Shown here piece by piece: positions 57,133 through 64,000 of a DNA stretch of 64,000 bases (within the stretch, counting starts at the first letter, position 1; every line of letters starts with the position of its first letter). The notes beneath the pieces are model-generated. The model was not told the DNA's origin, made no database searches, and saw only the letters and a list, made by a program, of their open reading frames with translations. The position numbers and the translations under genes are program-made. Source of the stretch: Rhizobium sp. ICMP 5592 (GTDB taxonomy: Bacteria > Pseudomonadota > Alphaproteobacteria > Rhizobiales > Rhizobiaceae); assembly GCF_009498525.1 (NCBI RefSeq), contig NZ_QSNT01000002.1, positions 124,001 through 188,000 on the forward strand, read 5' to 3'.

Positions 57133-58506
57133 TCATGAGAAGAAGCGCCGGAATGGCGGTACGAAGCGCAGCAGGATCTGGTCGAAGAGCAGCATGGCGA
57201 CGATGGCGAGCCCGGTGAGCGGGAAGGCGGCGGCGAAGGCGATGACGATCAGCCACAGGCCGATATAGACGGATTTCCGTGGCGGCATGGGCGGAACGCC
57301 GAGGCGTCCCGCTGGTCGGCGCTTCCACCACATCATGACAGCCGTCACGCAGGACAGAATGATCGCCAGGCAGGTCGCCAGCATCAGGAGCTGGTTGAAG
57401 AGGCCCCATTCCTGGCCGAGATGGATGTTGATCCCCCATTCGATCGCCTTGCCGAGAGCCGGGTACTGGCTGAAGGAGAGATCGACGAGCGGCTTTCCGG
57501 AATATTGGTCGATGTGGATGGTGCGCTCGTCGGCAAGATCGGCGGGATAGAGCGCGGCGGTGTAGACGCCCGTCGGGTCGGAAGGGATGGCGGTTGCAAA
57601 GCCCGGCGCCATGCCGAGCCCTTTGGCGATGTCCACCGCCTTGTCGATGCCGATCGGACTTGCGGGCTGTGCGGCGGCCACATCGGATAGGGGAACCGGT
57701 GCCTTTTCGACGATCCAGGCCGGCGCCGGAAGAATGTCCTGCGTGACCTTCGTCGATGTCGGGACATTGCCCCAGAGGGCGGCGGGGAAACCGAGGTCGT
57801 GCTCCGTTAGCCAACCTTTGACATTGGCGCCCCAATAGCCCGACCACGGCATGCCGCTGAGGGCGAGGAAGAAGATGAGGACGCCCGCGCCGGCACCGGT
57901 GACGGCATGCAGATCGCGCCAGAAAACGCGGCGCGAAGGTGTGCCGCGAACGGTGAGGACGCCGCCTGTCTGCTTGCGTGGCCACCAGAGATAGATGCCG
58001 GTGACGACGAGGACGAGCGCGAAGCCGCCGACGATCTCGATGAGCCGGTTGGTCCATGTCCCGAAATAGTCGAGGCTGTGGAGACGCCGGACGACCCAGC
58101 CGAAATCCTGCTTGGAGCCGACCGAATCCAGCACCTCGCCATTGTGAGGATTGATGTAGACGACGGTCGACTGGCCGCCTTTCGATACGGTGACGGCCGC
58201 CGATCGATCGCCGGCCGGGGCCTCGCGATAGGAGGTAGCCCTGGCGCCCGGTATCGCGGCGGTTGCCGCGTCGACGATCCCTTGTGGCGTCAGCATAGGT
58301 CCCGCATCGGCGACGACATGGCGATGGCTATAGAAGGTGGTGTCGATCTCGTTCTTGAAGAGATAGAGCGATCCGGTGATCGCCAGATTGAGCATGAAGG
58401 GGATGACGAGCAGGCCGGCGAAGAAATGCCAGCGCCAGATCGCGCGGTAGAGGGAGATGGTGTCGGTGGTTGCAGCCGCTGGTTCGGCCGCGGTGAAGGC
58501 AGACAT
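57133..58506 (-). CDS. PepSY-associated transmembrane protein
   Basis: A 457-residue inner-membrane protein with about four to five helices (first at about 25-48, next at 160-180 and 205-225, last pair near 375-400 and 420-445). PepSY-type periplasmic regions lie between them. The WRWHFFAGLLVIPFMLNLAITG and LHAVTGAGAGVLIFFLALSG blocks with helix-embedded His suggest haem b binding, as in FpvG/ferric-reductase-like PepSY proteins. In this copper operon it may reduce Cu(II) or haem-linked metal; this is inference. Confidence 0.88.
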   Translation of the reverse strand: MSAFTAAEPAAATTDTISLYRAIWRWHFFAGLLVIPFMLNLAITGSLYLFKNEIDTTFYSHRHVVADAGPMLTPQGIVDAATAAIPGARATSYREAPAGDRSAAVTVSKGGQSTVVYINPHNGEVLDSVGSKQDFGWVVRRLHSLDYFGTWTNRLIEIVGGFALVLVVTGIYLWWPRKQTGGVLTVRGTPSRRVFWRDLHAVTGAGAGVLIFFLALSGMPWSGYWGANVKGWLTEHDLGFPAALWGNVPTSTKVTQDILPAPAWIVEKAPVPLSDVAAAQPASPIGIDKAVDIAKGLGMAPGFATAIPSDPTGVYTAALYPADLADERTIHIDQYSGKPLVDLSFSQYPALGKAIEWGINIHLGQEWGLFNQLLMLATCLAIILSCVTAVMMWWKRRPAGRLGVPPMPPRKSVYIGLWLIVIAFAAAFPLTGLAIVAMLLFDQILLRFVPPFRRFFS

Positions 58507-58738
58507 GAAAAATCCTCCGGAAATCCGGCTGGCGGGGGCCTGTCTGCGGGGGAGGTGATGACCGTTTTGGTCGCTGCCTTAGGCGGATCAGCGTGCACGG
58601 CCGGGATGCCGGGGCGGCCCGTTTCGCGCAGTGATGATCAGCATGGAGGCAATCCGCCCGCAGCCGGCACGATCAGATCTCGTGCATGGTCCGGCCGCCG
58701 TTGACGACGAGCGTCACGGCGCGGGCCGCAACGCAGGC
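58507..58738. other. Gap between PepSY and DUF2946-like genes
   Basis: 230 bp with no gene recognised. It may carry the PepSY-PCuAC-cyoA promoter. Confidence 0.35.
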
Positions 58739-59182
58739 TCAGGTAATGGTGATGCGGAGGATGGGTGGCGCGCGGGGGCCGGTGTTCGGCGGATAGAGCT
58801 GGCGGTGGAAGGCTTCGGTTTTCGCGGCCGGAAGATCATCCTGGCTAGCGAAAGCGAGATGCTCGCAGATATCCGTTGGCGGCAGCGGAAGCAGGGCCGC
58901 CGCAGAGATCCGGCAGGCCTCGCAGTTCGGCACATGCGCCTTGCTGTGTTCCTTGCCGTCCGCCGTCTTTTCGGTGACGCAGAGAACCGGCAGGGTTCCG
59001 TCCGGCAGGCGATACTGGGCGAGCGCTGAGGGTGTCAATTCATCGGCGCTGGAAACGGCCGGCTGATGGGCAAAGCCGACGGACAACAGCGCGAAGGCGC
59101 ATAAAATGCGCAGCAGCCACTGTGTTGTCCCGGAGCGTTTTTTCCCCACTGCCGTCCCCATCGCCTCTTGCAGGCAAAGCAC
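58739..59182 (-). CDS. DUF2946-like exported cysteine protein
   Basis: A 147-residue protein with a hydrophobic signal region (about residues 22-42). A CxxC pair (PNCEACR) and a later Cys/His (DICEH) in the mature part suggest metal binding. Short proteins of this kind (DUF2946) often head copper operons, which fits the downstream PepSY and PCuAC genes. The start may be GTG 59182 or ATG 59161. Family assignment is moderate. Confidence 0.65.
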   Translation of the reverse strand: MLCLQEAMGTAVGKKRSGTTQWLLRILCAFALLSVGFAHQPAVSSADELTPSALAQYRLPDGTLPVLCVTEKTADGKEHSKAHVPNCEACRISAAALLPLPPTDICEHLAFASQDDLPAAKTEAFHRQLYPPNTGPRAPPILRITIT

Positions 59183-59337
59183 CTACGATATTCGATGGGC
59201 AAGCTCAATGCGGCAATTTGGTATTCACGTCTGATCCGCCGAACCTACTAAACGATTAACGGCCGGACAATGAATGGCCGGCCGTCGGTTTTGCAGATGA
59301 CAGACTTTCAGCGCTGCGCCCGGAGGCGGGCTGCGGC

Positions 59338-59592
59338 CTATTCCATTCCGAGCGCGGCCATATAGGTCTGCAGGATGGATTCTTCTTCGAGGCGCTCGTT
59401 GGCGTCCTTCTTGCGCAGGCGGATGATGGTGCGGATCGCCTTGGTGTCGTAGCCGCGACCCTTTGCCTCGCCCATCACGTCCTTGATGTCGGACTGGATG
59501 GCGCCCTTTTCTTCTTCCAGCCGTTCGATACGCTCAATGAACGCCCGCAGTTCGGCGGCGGCGACATTCTCAACACTCGTCGTGTCGTCCAT
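59338..59592 (-). CDS. gapR: GapR (DUF2312) nucleoid-associated protein
   Basis: An 84-residue protein almost fully matching DUF2312. The coiled coil [34 protein letters not shown] is followed by [16 protein letters not shown]. In Caulobacter GapR binds AT-rich overtwisted DNA and supports replication and cell-cycle progression. The key basic residues of the DNA channel (Lys/Arg-rich RLRKKD) are present. Downstream of the DUF1244 gene by 275 bp. Confidence 0.93.
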   Translation of the reverse strand: MDDTTSVENVAAAELRAFIERIERLEEEKGAIQSDIKDVMGEAKGRGYDTKAIRTIIRLRKKDANERLEEESILQTYMAALGME

Positions 59593-59867
59593 TTTCTTTT
59601 CCTTTCAAGGCAGCAGCCTGCGCTGCTCTGTGGTTCATGCAATCCCTGTTTGAAGACGGGAATTACGAAATTCCTGGCCGAAATCCCATGCGCCTGTCTT
59701 GCGCGTCCATCCGCTCGAGCCGCTTCGACGGAAGCGTAAAGCTGATCGCGGGTGACGCCAGAGGCCTCGGATACATCGTCTCCGGGTGCGTGGGGTTTCG
59801 AATTCGATCGGGCCGTTGACGTGCCGCGAATGGAGCGCGAGGTCAAGCCGTCTTGACGAAAGCCGGT
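59593..59867. other. gapR upstream region
   Basis: 275 bp without a recognised gene; open frames here lack ribosome binding sites. It should hold the gapR promoter. Confidence 0.35.
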
Positions 59868-60173
59868 CTATTCTTTCGGCTTGTTCTGCTCAAAACTGGC
59901 TTTTTGCACAGCCGAGGCTTCGGCCTGGTGCAGATTCTTCCAGTCCTCATAGGGCATGCCGTAGACCATCTCGCGCGATTCGTCTTTGGTCACCGGCAGG
60001 CCTGCCTCTTCGGCGGCCTCGCGATACCAGTTGGACAGGCAGTTGCGGCAGAAGCCGGCGAGATTCATCAGGTCGATGTTCTGAACGTCGCTGCGTTCGC
60101 GCAGATGCGCGACGAGACGGCGGAAGGCTGCCGCTTCGAGTTCGGTCTGTTGTTGTTTGCTGAGCGCGCTCAT
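59868..60173 (-). CDS. DUF1244 family protein
   Basis: A 101-residue cytoplasmic protein. The family core AAAFRRLVAHLRERSDVQNIDLMNLAGFCRNCLSNWY contains a CxxC-like pair (FCRNC), and the following EAAEEAG/YGMPYEDWK block is typical. AAGGAGG precedes ATG 60173. It lies 66 bp after the N-formylglutamate amidohydrolase gene, with gapR further on, an association also known elsewhere in Rhizobiales. Function unproven. Confidence 0.9.
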   Translation of the reverse strand: MSALSKQQQTELEAAAFRRLVAHLRERSDVQNIDLMNLAGFCRNCLSNWYREAAEEAGLPVTKDESREMVYGMPYEDWKNLHQAEASAVQKASFEQNKPKE

Positions 60174-60239
60174 CGTGGCCTCCTTACATTTCTTCCATGG
60201 CATGATCTTATCCAAAAACCGCTTCACACTTTTTGGGGA

Positions 60240-61037
60240 TCAAGCCTCTTCATATGGTCCGGTGCGCGACAGATGGATCTTATATTCGTGCAGCGCCGGA
60301 TCCTTGTTCATCGCCGAAAAGATCGGCGCCAGCCGTTCAGCCCATTCGGCAATGCCGGCCTCGTCACCAATCAGATCCTGCCGGACTTCCAGCAGCGCAT
60401 GCGGAATGCCCTTTACCATGCAATGGCGATACATGGTGTCGTTCTTCAGCGCCCCGTCATAGGGTTCGTTGTCGCCTATGACGAGATTGGTATCGGCGCC
60501 AAGCTTTGCAAGAAGCGGCAAGACGGCGCGTTCGTCGCTGTCCCAGAGTACGCTCGCATGCCAGGGGCGGGGAACGCCTTTCCAGGCGGGAGTGAAGGAA
60601 TGCAGCGACAGCACCAGCGGCGCCTTGCCCGTCGCCTCCGCGACCGACGCGATCGTCTCTTCGACGGCGTGGTGATAGGGCCGATGGAAGGTCTCGATGC
60701 GATAATTCCACTCTTCGTCGGTGATCGGGTGATTGCCGGGGATGATCGCCCCGTCGGAAATCTTCATGATCAGCGTCGGATCGTCCTCGCCACGATTGGG
60801 GTCGATCAGCAGGCGGGAGAAGCCGCCAAGCACCGCCGGGACGTCGAGCCGCGCGGCAAGCTCGCGGCAAAGGCCCTCTATACCGATGTCATAGGCGATG
60901 TGCCGCGAGAAGGCGGTTTCGGGCAAGCCAAGCCGGCCATAAGCCTCGGGAAGGTGGCGCATTGCATGATCGCCGAGAATGACCATGCCTTTGTCACGAT
61001 TGCCCAATATGGTCTCGAAGGATTTGAAGTCGTTCAT
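60240..61037 (-). CDS. N-formylglutamate amidohydrolase family protein (second copy)
   Basis: A 265-residue relative of HutG-type hydrolases, shorter and more divergent than the copy at 9238-10122. Recognisable features are GDHAMRHLP near the N-terminus, SRLLIDPNRGEDDPTLI, LHSFTPAWKG and LEVRQDLI. Probably metal-dependent hydrolysis of an N-acyl amino acid; the exact substrate is unknown, and no hut operon is nearby. First gene of the run leading to DUF1244. Confidence 0.85.
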   Translation of the reverse strand: MNDFKSFETILGNRDKGMVILGDHAMRHLPEAYGRLGLPETAFSRHIAYDIGIEGLCRELAARLDVPAVLGGFSRLLIDPNRGEDDPTLIMKISDGAIIPGNHPITDEEWNYRIETFHRPYHHAVEETIASVAEATGKAPLVLSLHSFTPAWKGVPRPWHASVLWDSDERAVLPLLAKLGADTNLVIGDNEPYDGALKNDTMYRHCMVKGIPHALLEVRQDLIGDEAGIAEWAERLAPIFSAMNKDPALHEYKIHLSRTGPYEEA

Positions 61038-61142
61038 GTGGATTGTCGATTATTGCATTTTCATCTCGTTGTTTGATTGCATGCGAGGGCGGAAGGTGCA
61101 AGGCTCGCCTGATTGAGCGGGCGAGGGGCGCGCTGGAGGGCG

Positions 61143-61171
61143 CTGTCACCATCCCGTGAAGAAAATATAAT
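61143..61171 (+). promoter_or_regulatory. Candidate promoter for DUF1036-pyk
   Basis: A perfect TATAAT (61166-61171) lies 17 bp after CTGTCA (61143-61148, 4 of 6 to consensus). It would give a leader of about 65 nt. Confidence 0.55.
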
Positions 61172-61242
61172 CGATTAGAGTTGCGTTGACATTCGTTGGA
61201 TGGCGGCGCAAGAAGACGCAACAACGAATAACCGGGAGCCCA

Positions 61243-61731
61243 TTGGAAGCCGTGTTCAGCCAAGTCGCGCCAAGTTTCGTTACGCGGTCAGGGCCGCTCG
61301 CCCGATTCGCTTTTTTCATCCTTGCCGCCGCCGCGCCGTTTTTCTTAGCGCCGAATGCAGCCCATGCCGACTTCCGTGTCTGCAACGGCACGCAGAATCT
61401 CGTGGGTGTGGCGATCGGCTATCGGGCGAAGGAAGGCTGGACCACCGAGGGATGGTGGCAGGTTCCGGCCACCACCTGCGCCACATTGATCGAGGGGCCG
61501 CTCCAGTCCCGCTATTATTACCTCTACGCAGAAGATGCGGCCCGTGGCGGCCGCTGGACGGGTGACGTCGAAATGTGCGTGGCGGAAAATGAATTCAAAA
61601 TCCCAGGCGTGAAGGACTGCTACGCGCGCGGCTTCCAGAAAATGGGATTCAAGGAATACGACACGGGGCGTCAGGCGAGCTGGATGGTTCAGCTTTCCGA
61701 TACTCCGGGCAGCCAAGAGAGCCAGAACTGA
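61243..61731 (+). CDS. DUF1036 exported protein
   Basis: A 162-residue protein. A signal region (FAFFILAAAAPFFLAPNAAHA) is followed by the DUF1036 domain, with ADFRVCNGTQNLVGVAIGYR, EGWWQVPATTCATLIEGPL and the late CYARGFQKMGF, including three to four conserved cysteines. TTG 61243 follows GGGAG at 4 nt; the frame is open to 61186. Its stop codon overlaps the pyk ATG (TGATG). Function unknown, probably periplasmic. Confidence 0.85.
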   Translation: MEAVFSQVAPSFVTRSGPLARFAFFILAAAAPFFLAPNAAHADFRVCNGTQNLVGVAIGYRAKEGWTTEGWWQVPATTCATLIEGPLQSRYYYLYAEDAARGGRWTGDVEMCVAENEFKIPGVKDCYARGFQKMGFKEYDTGRQASWMVQLSDTPGSQESQN

Positions 61732-63170
61732 TGAAACGCAACAGAAAAGTCAAAATCCTAGCGACGCTAGGCCCGGCCTCCTCCTCGGAGGAGATGATCC
61801 AGAAGCTTCATGAGGCCGGTGCCGACCTGTTCCGCATCAACATGAGCCATGCCAGCCATGACGTCATGCGCGCGCTGATCCAGCGTATCCGCGCCGTCGA
61901 GGCCCGCTGTGGCCGTCCGATCGGTATTCTCGCCGACTTGCAGGGTCCCAAGCTGCGCGTCGGAAAGTTTGCCGACACCAAGGTCGATCTCAAGCCCGGC
62001 CAGACCTTCACGCTCGACAACAACGACACGCCCGGCGACAACACCCGCGTGTTCCTGCCGCATCCGGAAATCCTGGAAGCGGTTCAGCCCGGCCATCGCC
62101 TGCTGATTGATGACGGCAAGCTGGCTCTGCGCGCTGAAAAATGCGACGGCAAGAGCATTGTCACGACGGTTATTTCCGGCACGAAGATTTCCGACCGCAA
62201 GGGCGTCAGCCTGCCTGATACGCTGCTCGGCGTCGGCGCGCTGACCGAGAAGGACCGCGTCGACCTCGACGCCGTGCTCGCCACCAATGAAATCGACTGG
62301 GTGGCGCTTTCCTTCATCCAGCGTCCCGAAGACCTGTCGGAAGTCCGCAAGATTTCGCGCGGCCGCGTCGGCCTGATGTCGAAGATCGAGAAGCCGCAGG
62401 CCGTCGAGCGCATCGAGGAAATCATCGAGCTTTCCGATGCTCTGATGGTCGCCCGTGGTGACCTTGGCGTCGAAATGCCGCTCGAAGCCGTTCCCGGCAT
62501 CCAGAAGCAGTTGATCCGCGCCTGCCGCCGTTCCGGCAAGCCGGTGGTCGTCGCCACGCAGATGCTGGAATCGATGATCTCCGCGCCGGTTCCGACCCGC
62601 GCCGAAGTCTCCGACGTCGCCACCGCCGTGTTCGAAGGCGCCGATGCCGTCATGCTGTCGGCCGAATCCGCTTCCGGTGATTATCCGGTCGAGGCCGTGT
62701 CGATGATGGCGTCGATCGCCAGCACGATCGAGCGCGAGCCGCATTATTCGGGCATCATCTACGCGCAGCGCGCCCAGCCGGAAGCAACCGGCGCCGACGC
62801 GATTTCGCTCGCCGCCCGGCAGATCGCCGAGACGCTGAAGCTTGCCGCCATCGTCTGTTACACGTCGTCGGGCACGACGGGTCTGCGCGCTTCGCGCGAA
62901 CGCCCGCAGGTTCCGATCCTGGCGCTGTCGCCGATCATCCAGACGGCCCGCCGCCTGTCGGTGGTCTGGGGCATGCACTGCGTCGTCACCCATGACGCCA
63001 CCGACCTCGACGATATGGTCAACAATGCCTGCCGTATCGTGGCCGAGGAAGGCTTCGGCAAGCCGGGCGACCGCATCATCATCTCGGCCGGCGTGCCGCT
63101 CGGCACCCCCGGCGCCACCAACATGCTGCGTCTTGCCTATATCGGTTCGGACGGCCAGTCCGGCGTATAA
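61731..63170 (+). CDS. pyk: Pyruvate kinase
   Basis: A 479-residue glycolytic enzyme converting phosphoenolpyruvate and ADP to pyruvate and ATP. The N-terminal KILATLGPASSSEEMIQKLHEAGADLFRINMSH block, the central active-site MSKIEKPQA (catalytic Lys) and MVARGDLGVEMPLE (metal ligands) and the C-terminal allosteric domain are all present at normal length. It is translationally coupled to the upstream DUF1036 gene and ends in a strong terminator. Confidence 0.98.
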   Translation: MKRNRKVKILATLGPASSSEEMIQKLHEAGADLFRINMSHASHDVMRALIQRIRAVEARCGRPIGILADLQGPKLRVGKFADTKVDLKPGQTFTLDNNDTPGDNTRVFLPHPEILEAVQPGHRLLIDDGKLALRAEKCDGKSIVTTVISGTKISDRKGVSLPDTLLGVGALTEKDRVDLDAVLATNEIDWVALSFIQRPEDLSEVRKISRGRVGLMSKIEKPQAVERIEEIIELSDALMVARGDLGVEMPLEAVPGIQKQLIRACRRSGKPVVVATQMLESMISAPVPTRAEVSDVATAVFEGADAVMLSAESASGDYPVEAVSMMASIASTIEREPHYSGIIYAQRAQPEATGADAISLAARQIAETLKLAAIVCYTSSGTTGLRASRERPQVPILALSPIIQTARRLSVVWGMHCVVTHDATDLDDMVNNACRIVAEEGFGKPGDRIIISAGVPLGTPGATNMLRLAYIGSDGQSGV

Positions 63171-63202
63171 CGCCTGGCGACATCCCCTTTGAGAACATCC
63201 TG

Positions 63203-63232
63203 AACCCGCTGTCGCAAGATAGCGGGTTTTTT
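63203..63232 (+). terminator. Terminator after pyk
   Basis: Stem AACCCGCT/AGCGGGTT (63203-63210/63221-63228) with a 10-nt loop and a run of six T residues. Confidence 0.9.
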
Positions 63233-63325
63233 ACTGCGCGCAGATTGCCGCATCCGTGGGAAGGGTGTCCACTTGCCAAGCGCGACATCGCATGCAATTT
63301 TCCGACAACCATAGGGGAGGAAACC

Positions 63326-63961
63326 ATGCACGCTACCACTCTGCTTGCCTTCATCACCGTCTCCTTCATCGGTATCGCAACGCCGGGACCGACGGTGCTC
63401 TTGGCCCTAACCAACGGCTCCCGCTTCGGCGTGCGTCGTGCGCTGGCAGGCATGGTTGGCGCCGTGTTGTCGGATTTTGTGCTGATCGGCGCGGTTGCCA
63501 TTGGTCTCGGCGCGCTGCTGGCGGCATCGGAATTCTGGTTCTCGGCGCTGAAATGGGCGGGTGCGGCCTATCTCGCTTTCCTCGGGATCATGATGTTGCG
63601 CTCCAAGGGAACGATCGACGGCATGCTGCGCGCCAATGCCGAGCAGCCGAAGGGCACGGTGCTTTCCATCGGGCTGAAAAGCTTCATGGTGGCGGTGACC
63701 AATCCCAAGGGATATCTGTTTTTCTCGGCCTTCCTGCCGCAGTTCATCGATCCCACCGCGCCGTTGATGACGCAATATGCCATTCTGGCGCTGGTCTTCG
63801 CCGCGCTCGATTTTGCGATCATGTTCGGCTATGCCGTTTTCGGCTCGCAGGCCGTGCGGTTCCTGAAAGCGGAAGGTGCGAAATGGCTGGAACGCGCCTG
63901 TGGCGGCGCGCTTCTGGTATTGGCAGGTTCGCTGGCGCTCTATCGCCGCGCCGCGAATTGA
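63326..63961 (+). CDS. LysE family amino-acid exporter
   Basis: A 211-residue inner-membrane protein with about six helices. The signature IATPGPTVLLALTNGSRFGVRRALAG (residues 18-43) marks the LysE/RhtB translocator family, which exports amino acids or related small molecules. GGGGAGG lies 5 nt before ATG 63326; the frame extends upstream without a site. Substrate not predictable. Confidence 0.92.
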   Translation: MHATTLLAFITVSFIGIATPGPTVLLALTNGSRFGVRRALAGMVGAVLSDFVLIGAVAIGLGALLAASEFWFSALKWAGAAYLAFLGIMMLRSKGTIDGMLRANAEQPKGTVLSIGLKSFMVAVTNPKGYLFFSAFLPQFIDPTAPLMTQYAILALVFAALDFAIMFGYAVFGSQAVRFLKAEGAKWLERACGGALLVLAGSLALYRRAAN

Positions 63962-64000
63962 AGGTTAGTGACGCCGTAGCGCCGCTTCAAAGACTTCCGT

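Noticed and set aside
61186..61191. TTG at 61186 as the start of the DUF1036 gene
   Set aside because: It lacks a Shine-Dalgarno, and the first residues do not resemble a signal peptide; TTG 61243 has GGGAG upstream.

Overview
The window looks like chromosomal DNA of a Rhizobium-type alphaproteobacterium. Supporting signs are a CpdR cell-cycle receiver, a GapR (DUF2312) nucleoid protein, an Omp10 lipoprotein, homospermidine synthase, DUF1244 and DUF1036 proteins, a suhB-motif/mmgR-type small RNA, a ROSE-type thermosensor ahead of an hsp20 gene, and a two-palindrome intergenic repeat resembling rhizobial RIME elements. No insertion sequence, integrase, phage gene or CRISPR array was seen. Most of the window is ordinary core genome with small accessory patches.

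Layout. 1-8.5 kb: a large transglutaminase/DUF2126 protein running off the left edge, a bifunctional mannose-1-phosphate guanylyltransferase/mannose-6-phosphate isomerase, a DUF475 (TerC-like) membrane protein, four small uncharacterised genes and tRNA-Val(GAC). 8.5-15.8 kb: cpdR, an N-formylglutamate amidohydrolase, a small RNA beside an inositol-phosphatase-family (HisN-like) gene, an alpha/beta hydrolase, a cyclic-nucleotide-gated K+ channel, a divergent Lrp/DUF2000 pair, an unassigned three-hairpin small RNA candidate and hsp20. 15.8-19.3 kb: an SBF-type transporter divergent from a LysR regulator, a small membrane peptide gene and a threonine aldolase. 19.3-26.3 kb: gltB-gltD (glutamate synthase). 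26.3-30 kb: a free-standing class II aminoacyl-tRNA-synthetase-like core, a DUF459 protein and a lytic transglycosylase. 30-37.4 kb: galU, an outer-membrane barrel protein, kdsD, an NfeD/SPFH pair, an HtrA-like protein that has lost its triad, and hemH. 37.4-43.1 kb: a 5'-nucleotidase with a LysM tail, a small membrane protein, omp10, hss and a DUF3445 haem protein.

43.1-51.1 kb: a tight yciI-pabC-pabB-pepF run, a sigma-54 response regulator and a long DUF882 protein. 51.1-54.3 kb: an accessory surface-glycan cassette (formyltransferase, GT29 sialyltransferase-like, GT25, polysaccharide deacetylase). 54.3-59.2 kb: a copper-handling gene run (DUF2946, PepSY, PCuAC, CyoA-like, SCO1, CopC) in which the quinol-oxidase subunit II has no catalytic subunit beside it. 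59.3-64 kb: gapR, DUF1244, a second N-formylglutamate amidohydrolase, DUF1036-pyk and a LysE-family exporter.

Several genes share physiology. manC, galU and kdsD supply GDP-mannose, UDP-glucose and the Kdo precursor for envelope polysaccharide, and the GT29/GT25 cassette could draw on such pools. gltBD, the Lrp regulator, the suhB/mmgR-type RNA and the two formylglutamate hydrolases point to nitrogen control. The best candidates for something undescribed are the orphan synthetase-like gene at 26.3-27.0 kb, the three-hairpin RNA at 14.95-15.06 kb, the GT29 cassette and the orphan CyoA copper operon.
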